From assembly GCA_037176705.1 (NCBI GenBank), contig CM073887.1, positions 23,067,501 to 23,131,500 on the forward strand: a stretch of DNA of 64,000 nt, given 5' to 3'. This DNA comes from Molossus alvarezi (taxonomy: Eukaryota > Chordata > Mammalia > Chiroptera > Molossidae). How positions within the stretch are numbered: the first letter of the stretch is position 1; every line of letters begins with the position of its first letter. This document shows positions 19,786 to 32,794 of this stretch, in pieces. The notes below the pieces were generated by a model. It was not told the DNA's origin. It made no database searches and saw nothing but the letters and a program-made list of their open reading frames with translations. The position numbers were made by a program, and so were the translations under genes.

Positions 19786-22700
19786 TTTTGATTTTAGGCC
19801 ACAGAACTTGAAATTGCATTGGATAGGAAGAAAACTGTCAGGCAGTGGTTAAGCTACTCAGTGTTGGCACCCGCCAGCTTTGTGACCTTGGAGGAAGCAG
19901 CCAAGCCTGGGAGAAAGGGCAGTGTTCTTGGTCCTAGAGGAAGAGGAAACAGCAGGATCAGTTCTGCAGCAGCGTGGACAGGCTGGAAAAAAGTCTTCAT
20001 CAGGTGCCTGGGGAGGAGAGTAAAGAAATAGCTTCTCTGAAGTGCAGAAGGCGTGCGTGGGGTTGGGAGTGTGGGGTGTGTGCTGTATATAGAAGTGGAA
20101 ACTCAGACTAAATGGAAGTTTAGTAGAAGCTTGTAATGTAGATGTTGGCAGATGTGGGTAAGGTCAATAGGGATATTGTATATCATTGGTCTAACAGTGT
20201 ATGAGGGACTATCGAGCTGTAGAATAAAGAACCAAAACATATGGGGTCTGAGATTTAGCCCAGGGCTTCCTGTTACAATACACTTTAAAACTAAATGAGG
20301 GTTTCGTCTGGGTGGAGGATACTGACTTCTCTCCACTGTCTTTTGTTCGGTTATCTCAGTGGGCTCCCACTCACTGGCCTCAGTGGGTTTTCTGCGGCAT
20401 AGTGGATCTCTATCAGGATCACTGGCATTTCCCGTGATATTTAGTAGAAAGAGAGTCATAAAGAAAGAATCTCAACAAACCTGTGGCTGTTGAATTAACC
20501 AGCACAACCCAAATATTCGGCTGTTAACATAGTACCTTTAAACAAACAAGCCACTGACTTGTTGTACATTGTAGCTCTCAAAGCCTCTCTGTCTAAGTGA
20601 CTTGAACTCAAGGAAATGAAAAGTCAAGCCAGGCTATTCCTAACTGGCAGCACGTGAACATGAACCTGAGGAAACACAGCAGCCTCTGTGAGAGGCCCGT
20701 CTGCATAAACCTCACAGGCCCTTAAAAAGAATTTAAAAAATTAAAAAAAAAAAAAAATATATATATAGATAGATATGAAAAAATCAAAGGCCTATATCTT
20801 CACTGCCCCGCCCCCCCGAATAATGTGAATATACTACAAAAATATATGAAAAGTTAAGATTCATGAATAGAGTTTGCTTTCTGCAGTCTGAAGACTTTTA
20901 AATAGACACAGGAGGAGGAAGCAAACTTAGTTGCAAGAAACTTAATACTCCTCCGAGAAGGGGGAGAGAACTGGGACCAAAAATAGAGCAAGAGTTGGGT
21001 CTAGGGAAGCCCTTTTGTTGAATTGTTTCATTGGCTTTAAATGATCACTTTCCTAGAAGCAACAAGAAAAACTGGTCCAGTTTGTTTTCAGAGTTGAAAG
21101 AAAATACTTATGTAAGCAGCTCCTGTTTGCAATGTTTCCATCTGGAATATCATTTAAGAATTTGGCCAGATCTCAAGTGATTTATGTTTAGTAAACAAGA
21201 TTATCTTCAGCTTCCTACTGTGAAAGAGCAAATGGTTGGGGGTTTAGTTGCTGTTTTTCAGCCTCTTTTAATTGCTTGTTCAAGGTAATATTGCATTAAT
21301 CTCCGTTATTTATCTCCAGCGTTCGGGTTTGTGACAGTGGTTTCTGAAGCCAGAAACCAGAACAGTGGTTGAAGTTAGAATGGCTTAAAGTATGAATGCC
21401 CTTGTTGTAGAGCTATCCCAGCTATACCTGTTTCTTAAGGTTGGTGGTGGTGGTGTGAGGGGGTGGGGGAGTGAGGAGTAGTTTTTGCATAAACTTGAAA
21501 TCAGCATTTTTCATTTTTCAGGAAACATGCTCTTAATTTTATGGATAAATAAAGGGAATCTCAAGTCAGCTCTTTTGAATGCTTATCATTTTTCAAGTTT
21601 TAAAAGTTTAGTTTCCCCCCTAATATGAGAAAACATTTCTTACTGAAATGGTGGGTATCTAGTGAAAAATGACATTTCTTTTTGATGTTTGAGGGTACAT
21701 TACTATGAAAATGTGCATACTGATGCCCTGTTTTTTCAAATGTGGATAAAATGTTAATGTTTTAAATTTAAATCAGTTTTTACAGGTCCACTGTTAAATT
21801 CTTGTAATTATTATGTTTCAATATTTATGTGAAAGAGGTAAGCATTTTAGAAAGAAATGATCATTTTATTCTGCAAGACAAAATACTAATGAAGTGTTTC
21901 AGAGTATAAAATTTAGGAAAACTGTATATTATATATTTCAGATTCACTGCAGATAAAAATAGTTACATCTAGTTAGTGAGTATTCTGCTATAGTAACCTC
22001 CTCCAACACCTCTTCCTAAATCTTGAATTATAGTGCTTTTCCTAAACTGGTTATGTTAATGTTTTGAGTTTCATATCTTACACACAGTGCAAACCAAGCA
22101 AAAGATCAGATGTATAGAGGTTACTCTGTCTTTCAGATTCTATCAGCTATTTTGAATCTAATTCTTAAACTGTTCATGATAGTTTGGCAGCAAGCCATGT
22201 ACTTGTCATTTTAGCTCATTAGAGTTAAGTCTAGCCCTGTCAAGAACAGGTTTACTAGTCTTTTTTAATTGCCTGCTTAAAATTTTTCATTTCCAAAATC
22301 AGCTAAAGAATTTAAGATGGTGATAAATGTGGACTGAGGTCAAGTGAAAATTCTGAGCAGATCAGGAATTCACTGAAGAAGGGAAATGCAGAGATGAATG
22401 AATTTAAGACCCTTGTGGAGGGGTGGAGGATTGCTAAGCATGTGTATCTAGAAGAATGGATGAAAATGTATAGTGTTTATTTGAGTACTATAAAACATTT
22501 TCTTTTGTGCATTTTGTTCTTTTGCTTTTAAATGTGCCACCTGTTCCTGTGGGGAGTGGGAGGGCTAAGTATTGGAAGGTCGTGGAAAGACAGATGAAGA
22601 CGGGGTGGAATCTGGAGCAGACAAAAGAGAGGGATGTCTCATGAGGCAAAAATAGAGCACGAAGGAGGGGAAACAATGGAGTCTGCTCAGGGGTGACCCC

Positions 22701-23870
22701 AGTAAGACTTACAGTATGACACAGAGAGGGGAAAAGGCTAAAAAGAGGCGAGGAAGAGACCTTTAGGAAGAGGCAGGAAGAGAAAACATTGGTATTGCGT
22801 AGAATAACGTATACCTGTGTCTCCGAGAACAGGAGAGGCCAAGCTTCCCAGCAAGTGGTCAGACTCACTTTGTTGATATGCCTAGCAGTCTGAGGTGTGG
22901 TGGGCATGGCACTTATTCTTATGACTGTGTAAGGGAATAGATATGGAAGAGGATGTGGGGGATCTACTAGCCTCCTGGGATATGTTTGGAGCCACAACAG
23001 CTTGTGTGTGACCTTGAAAGGGGTGGAAGACAATAGCAGTTGTGTAATTGTTGGGTAATCTAGTTGAGTCAAATCAGAGTAGCCTCACAGGCTTCTTATC
23101 TCTTCCCCTTGCATCATTCCTCACCTGGAGGACTTGGGAATGGGATTTACTTTGTAATGTGTGAGGGTAGGACTGACCATGAAGAACTTTGGATATGTGT
23201 CATTAGAATCCCCCTCTTGCTTCTTCTCTTCTCTTCCTGGGGTGCACCATGGATTTACATTATTCCCTGACAGGACTCAATTTGCTGGAAATGTATTTCA
23301 TATTCTGGATCTTTCTTGAATTTTCTTTCCACTTGCCAAATCTTATCTGTTCACTCTCTGGTGTTTGCATTCTCTTTAAATATCTGGAGCTAATTTGGTA
23401 AAAACCTTCATTCTCTTGTTTAGAGTTAATATGCAACCCTTTCTCTGTTATGTTTGCATTCAGAAGAAGGATTCACATTATGTTGACTCAGAAATGGTGG
23501 TATTTTGGGCATGTCTTTGGGTAAATGAAAAGATGATGATATTACAATGGAGTCTTTATATGCATGGGAATTAAACTCATGCACTCGCCTAAAAGAAAAG
23601 AAAAAGGACAAGAAGTAACAATTGAAATAAGATGAGGATAGTCCTAGAGTGAATGTGAGAAGGAAGATTTGAGCCTGCAGTTTGTAGGGAGATTTTATTT
23701 CCTCTTAGAGTTTGAGCATTGGGTTTAACTGTATGACCCATAAAAATGCAAGTGAAATACTTTATCTAGTGTTTACCTGAAGAGTTAATAGTCTTTCCCA
23801 AAGGGCCAGGAAAACTGGTTATCTTGGACTTAGAGTGTTACTGGTGAGAGACCTCAGTTCTTTGTCTTCT
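19786..23870. other. 4-kb stretch without recognised repeats
   Basis: Apart from simple tracts (A-run and TA at 20735-20768, C-run near 20810, G-rich block near 21440-21475) I recognise no element. The longest open frame in the window (194 codons, minus, 22488-23072) lies here. It is rich in Leu/Ser/Pro/Phe, reflecting purine/pyrimidine strand bias, and lacks a domain, so I do not call it. This is a plausible place for unique, possibly conserved non-coding sequence. Confidence 0.4.
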
Positions 23871-24652
23871 TGAAGGAAAGATTTCAGTTAAGAGACAAAG
23901 TGCAGTAAAGCAAACAAATTTATTGGCTGCAGCAAAAACACACTTAGGACAGAGGAACAAGGAAGGGCATAGAAGGAACAACAGGAGAGCTTAGGCCGGG
24001 CTGCTTTGGTTCACTGGGAAGTCAGAGCAAAGGGGCCTTGGAGACAGGTTCCAGTGGTTAGCTTGGCATGAGCTGCTGCTGCCCACTGCTCCCCTGGTTG
24101 TAAGTCTTATGAGATCCCTTAGAGTTTGGGGGATACAGGCCTGTGAGCGAAGGTGAGGGGGAAGTGAATGGCAGGCGTGTTCTCCCCTGGTGGGGGGAGT
24201 GAGCTGGATCCCTTGTGTTGAGGATATTTAACTCTCTTGCAAGTGGAAATTTTAGGGGAGATCTCAGGGGAGGGTCTCAATAGAATATTCATCATCTTTC
24301 CAGGTGTGCTCTTTCAAGGTCATGGTCTCCACTGATTGGTTGGTGCCAGAGCAGGGGTTGGTGTCACTTGTCTGGTTTTGCTTCTTCTCTGGGCCTGGAG
24401 CTGAAATACACCTGAGGCCTAGATGTTATTTTTAGGGAGGAAAAGGTCAGGGGGTCTAAACCGCATGACCAGCAATATGCTAGGGGAGAAAAAGTAACCC
24501 TGGGGGCAAGGTTCTTGTTTTTTCATTTTTGCCCCTTGCTAGGCATCCAGGGCTTTCTGTCCTGGTGACTTCCTTTCTGTACCTGGCCCATCATCCTTGC
24601 TCTGCTCATGTCTAACTAACATAGGCAGCCTGTCTAACTAACTGCCTATAAC
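23871..24652 (-). repeat. Probable solo LTR of an endogenous retrovirus
   Basis: Read on the minus strand it starts about tgttataggcag, runs through GC-richer U3-like sequence with a caaccaatcagtgg CCAAT-type element (complement near 24335-24348), and has AATAAA (complement of 23919-23924) followed by ttgctttactgcactttgtctctt, a U5-like end. It then finishes near ctttccttca at 23871. The length of about 780 bp suits an LTR. I see no target duplication or internal proviral sequence. The class is not assigned. Confidence 0.6.
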
Positions 24653-26020
24653 AAGAGGCAGCATAGTATCGTATTTTATGACGAATTTCAAGGATGGTTT
24701 TAACTGTTTGTAATTGCTGCCTTGAGTTTGACTTTGGATTCTAACATAGTTCCCTGTACCATTAGGTATGACTTTACAGTGTTGGTTGGCTGAGGGTAGT
24801 TCTTTCAGGGTGCCTGTAAGCTCCTTTTGAGACTTCGGACTGTGTGTTATTGTTCATCACTGCCAAAGGAGCTCAGAAAACATTTTTGTTGAATGAAATA
24901 ATGAATGCATACCATCTCTGCCTGGTGCCCTCCACCTCCCGTGGTCCCTGGAAGTGACATGAGTGGGGACATCCTGGCTGCTTTGGTTTGGAAGAGATGG
25001 GTCTTGGGGAACTGTTTAGATCATCTGTTGGAACTGGATTGCCAGGTACTGACTTACTGAGACAGTCTTTATTCCTGAGCCCGTGGTACCTTGCGTGTAT
25101 CTCACGGTGTTACCATGGTACTTATGAAAAGACCCTGGTTTCTGAAAGGTGTCTGCTTGACATGGCAAGTTTACGTGAAGATAATTACCACTGGAGTCTG
25201 TCTGTTTTTTATATGCCATTTACAGATTTTCAGTAGCTGCCTTCGGTGAGTTTGGAAGCTCCTGTGTGTGACACCCAGACCTTCATACCAGACACCAATG
25301 TGATCTCACTGCTAACCACTCATTCTGATGCTATTTTTAGCTTGTCAGCTTCCTGGGTCAGTTTGATATTTTCATATTTTTAATGTGCCACTCAATCTTT
25401 GTTGTATTTAATAGAATCACAGAATTAGAGGGACTCATCAAGGTAATCAAATCCAGTGTTCTTTAAAATTTCTCTCAAAGGGACAATAAAACCACTAATA
25501 AATTTAATTTATGCCGATATGTAAATCAGAGAAAATCTGAAATTCCAGTTCAGAGAGAGACTGAAATGAGATGCCCAAATCCTCTCTTGTTTCCCTACTC
25601 CCTGCCCACCCCATCCCTCAAGGTATCTGGATATAACATCTGGGGCTCTGTAGAGCTCAATTTGAAAATCGTAGCTCTGGAGTAATGGGTGTTTGCCCAA
25701 GTCTTAAGTAAATCTTTCTAGTACCAATTTGCTTTTTATTGCTTCCTGAGAGCAAAACTTTGAAACAGAACTGCTCAAAGTTCTTTCTCTGCCTTTCTCT
25801 GTGTGTGACTCCCCTGGAAACACCCACTTGTCATCAAGAAGCTTGTATGTCGTGCATGTTCAGCCCAATCAGCATGCACTTCTAGGTACCACAGGTAAGA
25901 AGCTGACTTGAGTGACAGAATGGTACTGGTTTTCTTATTTGATGACAAGCATGCTATCTGATGCAACTATGAATGTGTTTAAGAAGTTGGGGTGTCCTAT
26001 ATGGAAGAGGCTCTAATTGT
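24653..26020. other. Unassigned sequence
   Basis: No gene. A short fragment at about 25418-25470 (aatagaatcacagaattagaggg..catcaaggtaatcaaatcca) resembles an old mammalian SINE-like repeat. A palindromic RFX-like site is at 25109-25121. Confidence 0.35.
25109..25121. promoter_or_regulatory. X-box-like palindrome (RFX consensus)
   Basis: The sequence GTTACCATGGTAC closely resembles the RFX X-box (GTTGCCATGGTAAC type). It is a motif match only and such sites occur by chance. Confidence 0.25.
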
Positions 26021-26023
26021 ATA

Positions 26024-26208
26024 GATCATTGATTCTCAAAGTGTGGTCCCCTGACCAACAGCTGCAGCAACAATCCCTAAAACTTGTTAAAATACAAGTT
26101 CTTGGCCTTTACTGCAGACCTGCTGAATCAGAAACTTTGAGAGTGGAGCCCAGCAACTGTATTTAATAAGCTTCTCTGTGATTCTGCTGTACATTAAAGT
26201 TTGAGAAC
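26024..26208 (+). repeat. hAT relic, MER5A-like
   Basis: Matches the MER5A non-autonomous hAT-Charlie element end to end: attctcaaagtgtggtcccctgacc, cagacctgctgaatcagaaactttgagagtgg, gcccagcaactgtatttaataagcttctctgtgattctg, and the inverted end aaagtttgagaacca. Confidence 0.9.
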
Positions 26209-26644
26209 CATGGGTGTTGGAGAACACAATGATGGTGCCAAGGGTTGGCTACTCCCACCCCCTGCTCCCTTCCTCTAGCAAACTTCTTGCTTTGCTATGG
26301 AAATTTGATGATTTCTTAATCTTATGTGAAATCCTAAGCACGTTTATCTTTAAAAATATATACCCTAACTCTGCCTTTCAATTTGATTGCCATCCTTTGG
26401 TCCCTTTTATGTGGAGATTCTGAAGCAGCCACTGGATGTCTATGAATACTATTTTTAGATGTTAGTTGGAAGCCTGGTTGTTTCTGAGAGCCTTGACCAA
26501 TCAGGGCCTCATTTGTCTGAATATCGCTGCAGTAACTCAGAGTCATGGACTTTTCTGCTTCTCGTTTCCAGTAGGAGTGTGAGGGAGGATTTCCTAAGTG
26601 TAGCCCTTATGTAATCATGATCATCTTATCCATGTTAACATTAT
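26209..26644. other. Unassigned sequence
   Basis: No repeat or exon recognised. Confidence 0.3.
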
Positions 26645-26655
26645 AAACCAGTTTT

Positions 26656-26825
26656 ATTTTATTATTTTCTTTATTGATTTTAGAGAGAGAGGAAGGGAGA
26701 GGGAGAGAGATAGAAACATCGATGAGAGAGAACATCGATTGGCTGCCTCCTGCATGCCCCTCACTGGGGATTGGGACCACAGCCTGGGCATGTGCCCTGA
26801 CCAGGAACTGAACTGGCGACCTCTT
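26656..26825 (-). repeat. VES-type SINE, 5'-truncated
   Basis: Tail side ctttattgattttagagagagagg and body are intact, but the head stops at ggcgacctctt. About 45 bp, including the A-box end of the tRNA-like region, is missing. Weakly matching flanks (aaaccagtttt and aaagcagtttc). Confidence 0.88.
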
Positions 26826-29115
26826 TAAAGCAGTTTCTTTTCTCTCGTGTCTTTCTAATCCACTAGGCAGTCACTCAATAGCCTGTAGCTGGGGATTCCT
26901 AATGTAAGATCCAAGAACCACCCTTGATAACAGGAAAACAAACTTTGCTTATATGTTTGAATATGATTTTTTTGTGGATGGAGGGACCATAGTTTTCACC
27001 AGATTCTAAAAAGATCTATGCCCCCCCCTCCAAAAAAAAAACAACCCCACACCTGATTAATTATTGCTTTAGCTGCTTTGGGATAATCGTTTTAAGATTT
27101 GCAGTCATTTGAAACCAAAGAACTTCCAGGGGGATTGGCAATCATCTTTTAGCCTGCCTTATGGTCTCCTCAAATGTTACAGTCTACTGTCTACATTAGA
27201 TACAGTAAGACTGGTTCTTTAACTTGTGCCATCATGTGTTTCTGTTCATAGTGGTGGGAAGGATGCGTACTTGTGTTTATCCAGTAGTTTCAGGTGTAGT
27301 TTTTTAAAAGCGATCCTGTGAAGAATATAGAGCACGAGGGTATTATCCCTATTTATAGTTGATGACACTGAGGCTTACAGAAGAACATGAAACAATATCA
27401 CTATGTTTGCCTGTCATCTGAAAACATTGAACACTCCCACTAGTTCATGCTCTGGTTACTTCTAACGCACTTGGATGACGCCTAGAAAAGTCTTAAAAGT
27501 TTATTGTGGATTAAAAACTGATTGTTTAACTGACCTAACATTCTTCTTCTCTCTCTAAAGGAGGAAATGGATCATATTCAAATTGTATACTTTTTTTTTT
27601 GCTGTTCCTTATTTTGGCAATTTTAAAACAAATTTTTATAGATATAATCTCTCCACTTCACAGTCAAATAAAAATTGGCTCCCACCCCTCTTCTTTTCTT
27701 CTCCACAAAGATCATAGAAAACCCTACCTGATTATATTTTTTAGCATGCCAGGTCAGGAGAGGGCAAGTCATTGGCAGCTAGTAGCATCACCTTATTTGG
27801 GTTTCAAAGACGAGTGCCCTTGTAACTTACATTACACCGCCTTAAAAATTGCACATAAAAGTTTGCTGTGGAAGAGTAGCAAATGTAAGATAAATTGAGG
27901 AGGTTAAGGGGAAAACTGTGCTGAGAGCTTCTCATAAATGAATTGTCATAAAAGCACAGCGATATCTCCAAGTGACAAATTAACTTGAGATAGCGCTTTG
28001 CATTTTTGAACAATGTATGGTAGGGTGATTCCATTTGTGTTCAAGCCAGAGGTCAGTGACTCACTTATTCTACTTATGCTGTTTGTCTAATAGAGTAAAA
28101 AAGAAAGCCGTATATGTGGATATTTAATTTACTTTTATTTTGCAAATGTCTAGGATTCGGTCAGCAGCAAGATTATGTGTAAAGGCAGGCTGGCATTTAA
28201 AAGGTGTCTGTGCTGAGGGCTTGGGGACAGAACACTTTACAAAAGGAATGTTTGTGCTTAGAAAACTTCTTCTAAAGATCTTGTTCTGACTTGAATTATT
28301 CTTTTACTTCATTGGGGTCACTGAAAAGGACAGCAAGATAGCAGTCGCTTCTTTAGTGCCCTGGCATTGGGTGGGTAGAAAAGGCATTAGCAAGTGGGTG
28401 GTAGTCTTTCAGTAAGTCAGGGCTTTGATTGTGATAACTTTGAGCAGATGATTCCATATTTCTATGAGGAATGTGCAAATTAATGTCATTTATGCTTTTT
28501 GGGGGGGAAGAAAATATAAAATACCTGCATTCATTTTAGGGTTTGTACCTCTGTGATTTGTTGAACAGTAATGAGAGTCAAGGAAAGAGGATTCCTGTCC
28601 TGCCGTCACACAGTCTGTCTAGTGAAACCCAGTGGATCATGTGAAAACTCTGTCTTCTTCAAGCCATTATGGCTTGAAGTTTAATAATAATATCTTTACC
28701 CTCTGCATTCTTCTACCGAAGTTTTGTTTTCTTTCTTTGGTCTTTGGCCAGACTGCATTTTTGCTCCAGGACTTTAACTTGTGGGGTAAAGACAGTGGGC
28801 ATGGTGTTAGCTAATTACCTCAAGTGCTGGCTGGTGTGGACTTGACCTTTCAAAGTCAGAGCACATTGCTGGAGATCACATTTACACTCGAATGAGACTT
28901 TTTTGTTCCTTCAGTCTTGGGGAAACGGAGCACAGATACAGAGGAGATCAAGGGAGATGAGGGTGGTGCTTGGCTCAGGAGCTCCAGGGCCGGTACCACT
29001 CAGCCCCCGGCCCATGCTGGTAGTCTTTAGGTTTCTTGGAAGAAGCAGAATAGATTCAAATAACTGAGGCTAGAAAGGAGCCTGAGGCAAAGTGGGTCTC
29101 TGGATTTCCCTGAAG
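26826..29115. other. Unassigned sequence
   Basis: Mostly unassigned. A possible eroded MIR lies near 27340-27390 (attatccctatttatagttgatgacactgaggcttacag). Runs of C and A occur at 27021-27045. No exon found. Confidence 0.35.
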
Positions 29116-29116
29116 T

Positions 29117-29272
29117 ATTTTTTTTTTTTTTTTCTAAATTCCAGGTCTCTCCTGGCATCTATCTTTCTTTTCCCTCCCTCCGCTCCTTCCCTCCCTCCCG
29201 CCCTCCTTCCCTTTCTCCATCCTCTCCTCCCTTCTTCCCTTTTCTCTCTCTCTCTGTCTTTCAACTTTAGTG
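29117..29272. repeat. Poly(T) and C/T-rich low-complexity tract
   Basis: An 18-base T-run followed by polypyrimidine sequence (CCCT, CTTCC and CT units). Open frames here on both strands are compositional artefacts. Confidence 0.85.
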
Positions 29273-29628
29273 TATTTTTATTCTCATAAGAAAATACAGC
29301 ATCCCTCTAGATCTATGCTTCTATGGTGAAACCTAGTATTATAGAATCCGTTTGCATTTAAATAAAGACAGTAAATCAATTTTAGCAGCATGCCAGTCAG
29401 CTGACCCAAAAACTTCACGGGTGTCTTGAGGTTGTGTTTTGAGGTTGTGTATTCATTCCCTGTCTGAACAGTTGAGGACTCTGTACATATGTAGGGTTAG
29501 GAAATACCTGTGCAATTATAACCCTTATGTTACAGTCCAGTGACTTAAGGTCTGACTTCAAAATAGCTTTGCTTTAAAAATTTAAAAAAGCCCTTTCCCT
29601 GCCAGTTGGCTTTTAATGTGTGTTTCAG

Positions 29629-29629
29629 A

Positions 29630-29673
<44 letters not shown>

Positions 29674-29715
29674 TATATATATAGTATATATATATGGTGT
29701 ATATATATATATACA
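29629..29715. repeat. (TA)n palindrome
   Basis: Long TA repeat that starts accatat and ends atatggt, giving inverted ends (29629-29698), with the perfect 16 bp palindrome tactatatatatagta at 29671-29686. A third accatatat lies near 29748-29756. It could extrude as a cruciform and is a typical fragile or hypervariable site. Confidence 0.85.
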
Positions 29716-29779
29716 TAAACTCAGCTTAATTCAAGAAAATTCACTCATACCATATATATATATAAAATTTACATAACAC

Positions 29780-30720
29780 AAACACTGAATATGTTTTGTC
29801 AAGAGGATTTAAGAAAGGTTAATTGACTGAACACTTGGTTCATGTATTTGAATTCAGTGGCTGATAGGCCAGAATGATATAAAGCCAGGCCCTTGCCTTC
29901 AAGACCTAGGGGATAAAAACATAAATAAAGATTGGTAGAGACATGTACAAGGTGCCCTGCGACCGCACAGAATGTTTGCTCACTTTCCTCTTTGAACTTC
30001 TGAAAATAATGGAATCTTTTCCTCTTGTTCTATTTTGTTTTTATAGCGACTTATCTTACTTTGTTGTCTTCATGTTTTCTGTTAGAGATTTCATATGAAA
30101 GAATTTTGTCTGCTCCTTCATGCTTCTGACCATTTCTTGTTTCTCAGATTCAACAGAAATATAAGTGGTGATGCCTGATGTTGGTCTGTTTGTTAGACTT
30201 ACAGAATGTTCTTGATATAACTTAATGTAAGAGTTGACATGAAAAATGGTTATCTTCTAATGTTGGAGGGTAACTGGGAATTTTTCTAAGCATATTTTTC
30301 CTGCAAGTCTATGGCAGGACTGTTGGCCAGTAAAGTCCAGATCTGTTTGCTTACTTAAACCAGACCTATATTACACACATTTCTGTTTTTATTGTCTCAC
30401 CCCATCTCCTCCAAAACCCCAAGCCCAAGAAGTATGTACTTCCTGTCTTCTTTGCTTTGACATTTCTTGAAACTATTTCTTCTTTTTCTTTTTTTGTTAT
30501 TAAAATCTCTTGCATGTTTGCAAATTATAATAACTATGCATTTTCCTTTTACTAGTCAATGAAGGCTTTAGTGGACAATCTTTATAAAGATCTCTAGAAT
30601 TCTTAGAAAAAGGACTAAATAAAATGAAATAGTATTATGTAAGGTGAGTGAATTTTCTTGAATTAGGCTGAGTTTTATTAAGCTGAATTTTTCTCAATGC
30701 TAATCTTTCTAAATTTTATC
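29780..30720. other. Unassigned sequence
   Basis: AT-rich, no gene or repeat recognised. Confidence 0.3.
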
Positions 30721-30730
30721 TTAAGACTCC

Positions 30731-30983
30731 CCTTTTTTTTTTTTAATCCTCACCTGAGGACATTTTTCTATCTTTTGTTCAGATTGAGTGGGAGGGAGAG
30801 AGAGGAAGAGAGAGAGAGAGAAACAGTAATGTGAAAGGGACACATCCAGTGGTCGCCACCCACACGACCAACCACAGCCAGGGACAAACCGCAACCGAGG
30901 TATGTGCCTTTAGCAGAAACTGAACCCAGGTCTCTCTGGACTGCAGGCCGATGCTCCAACCACCGACCCAAACCGGCCAGGGC
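30731..30983 (-). repeat. VES-type SINE, capped-tail form
   Basis: Tail side aatcctcacctgaggacattttt, head ccaaaccggccaggg. TSD aagactcc at 30723-30730 and 30984-30991. Confidence 0.93.
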
Positions 30984-30991
30984 AAGACTCC

Positions 30992-32655
30992 TTTTTATAA
31001 TAGTTAATGTTCTTTACACTCTCACTTCCCTATTCTACAGCATTTCTGACCGGGCACAATTGCCATTTTCCCCCATTAATTTTATAAAGTATCTTTTAAA
31101 TGTTACTCTAAAAAAATTCTTTGTAATGTCTCATTTTTTGGCCCATGAGATGTAAAAAGTGACTTCAACCGACTTCATTTTAGTCATTTTTTTTTTATTA
31201 AAATCTTGCAACATGTTGGTCAAGTGCAAGAATATGATTTTCACAGCTAAATTTTAAACCTTAACAGGAGTTTTATTTTACCTTTCTCGGTGTGAGTTGC
31301 TTAAAGGGCAGATGTATCTGGTTGCACTTTACAGTTTTATAGAAAGGCCCTTTTTCCTCCTTCGCTCTCTTGACAGCTGAGAAAGGGAGGGAACAATCAG
31401 CAGCCTGGGGTAAGGGAGCGGAGGTTGTGCAGTGTGCTGGCGTCTGCTTCCTCCTCACTGCGAAATCTTGTGTATTGGTGGCCTACAAAGTGACGCTGTG
31501 TGAAATGTGAAGGACAGGTGTTTGCTCTGACCTTGACCTCGGTGAGGATTTGAGGTGAAAGAGATGGGCTCCGTATATAGGAGGTGAGCTGGAACTTGAC
31601 CAGGCCGTCTGTTTTCTTACCTATCCTGGAACCGAAGACTAAGGGAAGGAGATACAATTTCACAACTCATAACAGCTCTGAAATCTTTCTTTGCTTTCGG
31701 TTGATGTATTTTACGCAGTTGAATACATTTTCCATAAGTTTTACCGCCTCCCATTTACCTTTGAACAGAAGCCAACTAGAGAAATATTTAGAAGGTTATG
31801 AGCAACAATAGAACGGACTGTTAGAAAAGGGCTTTGGTGGCATTCCTCAAAGTGTGTGCTGGTGGAAAAATGACTAATTAGATAGTGAAATGTTGGAAAA
31901 TAATTTTATTTACTATTTAGAAATAACATCAATGAGCCTTGCTTTTTAGAGTCACAGGTTCAAAACAGTTAGTCATGCCTCACTAGCTCAATCTTGGCTC
32001 ATTATGCATCACATTGATGGGATTAAACGTGACACATTGCAGCACCGGATCAGCTCTACACTGTTCTAAAGTACAGGGTTTGATTGCATTCGGAAAAAAA
32101 AAGTCACAGATACAGTTTCATATCAATATGAATGTTGTGAAATTTTGTTTTTAGCCTTAAGTTGGTTCAAGAAAGTCCCCTGATGACAGAAGAGGGGAAG
32201 AACATGAAGAATATGTCATTGTAAATTGCCTTTTGAAACCAAAAAAGAAACCAAGAAAGAGCAAATACTTTTTCAAAGCCGTACTGGACATAATATGGCT
32301 AGTCTCTAGGGGAGTATACTTCTAGTAGTATGTCTGCTAGTGCTGAGAGTAAACACATGTTTAATGGCCATTCGGCCTGGAAGCATCCAGTTTTATCTCC
32401 TGGATATCGAAGGGTACATATGGATGAAGGTCAGAGCTTCATGATGCTTGCTGTGAGGTTCATGGGTATTGAGAGAGCAGAGCTGCCTTAAATATAATGC
32501 CCATCATTTCCAGGAAATTCTTTGGGGCTGTCTTTTGGTTCTTTTGCTTACCTTGTACAGGGACCATCTGCACAGTTTTCCTCTGACTTTTACCGGAGTT
32601 GTTTAAGTATTCATAAAGTTATGTGAGCATTTTCTGTGGCCTAAAATCACTGGTC
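30992..32655. other. Unassigned sequence with one splice-like segment
   Basis: No repeat recognised. On the minus strand 31677-31621 is bounded by aaagatttcag and gtaagaaa and encodes AVMSCEIVSPSLSLRFQD in an open frame, but 57 nt is far too short to be more than a curiosity. Confidence 0.3.
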
Positions 32656-32659
32656 ATTT

Positions 32660-32780
32660 GTTTTCATGGTTAAGGGTAGAGCATTGAAAGTTAAACTTGG
32701 GTTTCAGTCTCTGCTCCCTTACTTGTGATTTCAGTTGCATAATCACTTTACACTTCAGTTTGATTGTCTATAAAATGGCT
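32660..32780 (+). repeat. MIR fragment
   Basis: Sense MIR order: ggttaagggtagagcattg, cttgggtttcagtctctgctcccttac, gcataatcactttacacttcagtttgattgtctataaaatgg. Confidence 0.6.
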
Positions 32781-32794
32781 ATTCATTTGCATAT

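Noticed and set aside
22488..23072. Longest open frame (194 codons, minus strand)
   Set aside because: Leu/Ser/Pro/Phe-rich translation of a purine-rich plus strand; no domain, splice signal, Kozak context or family resemblance.
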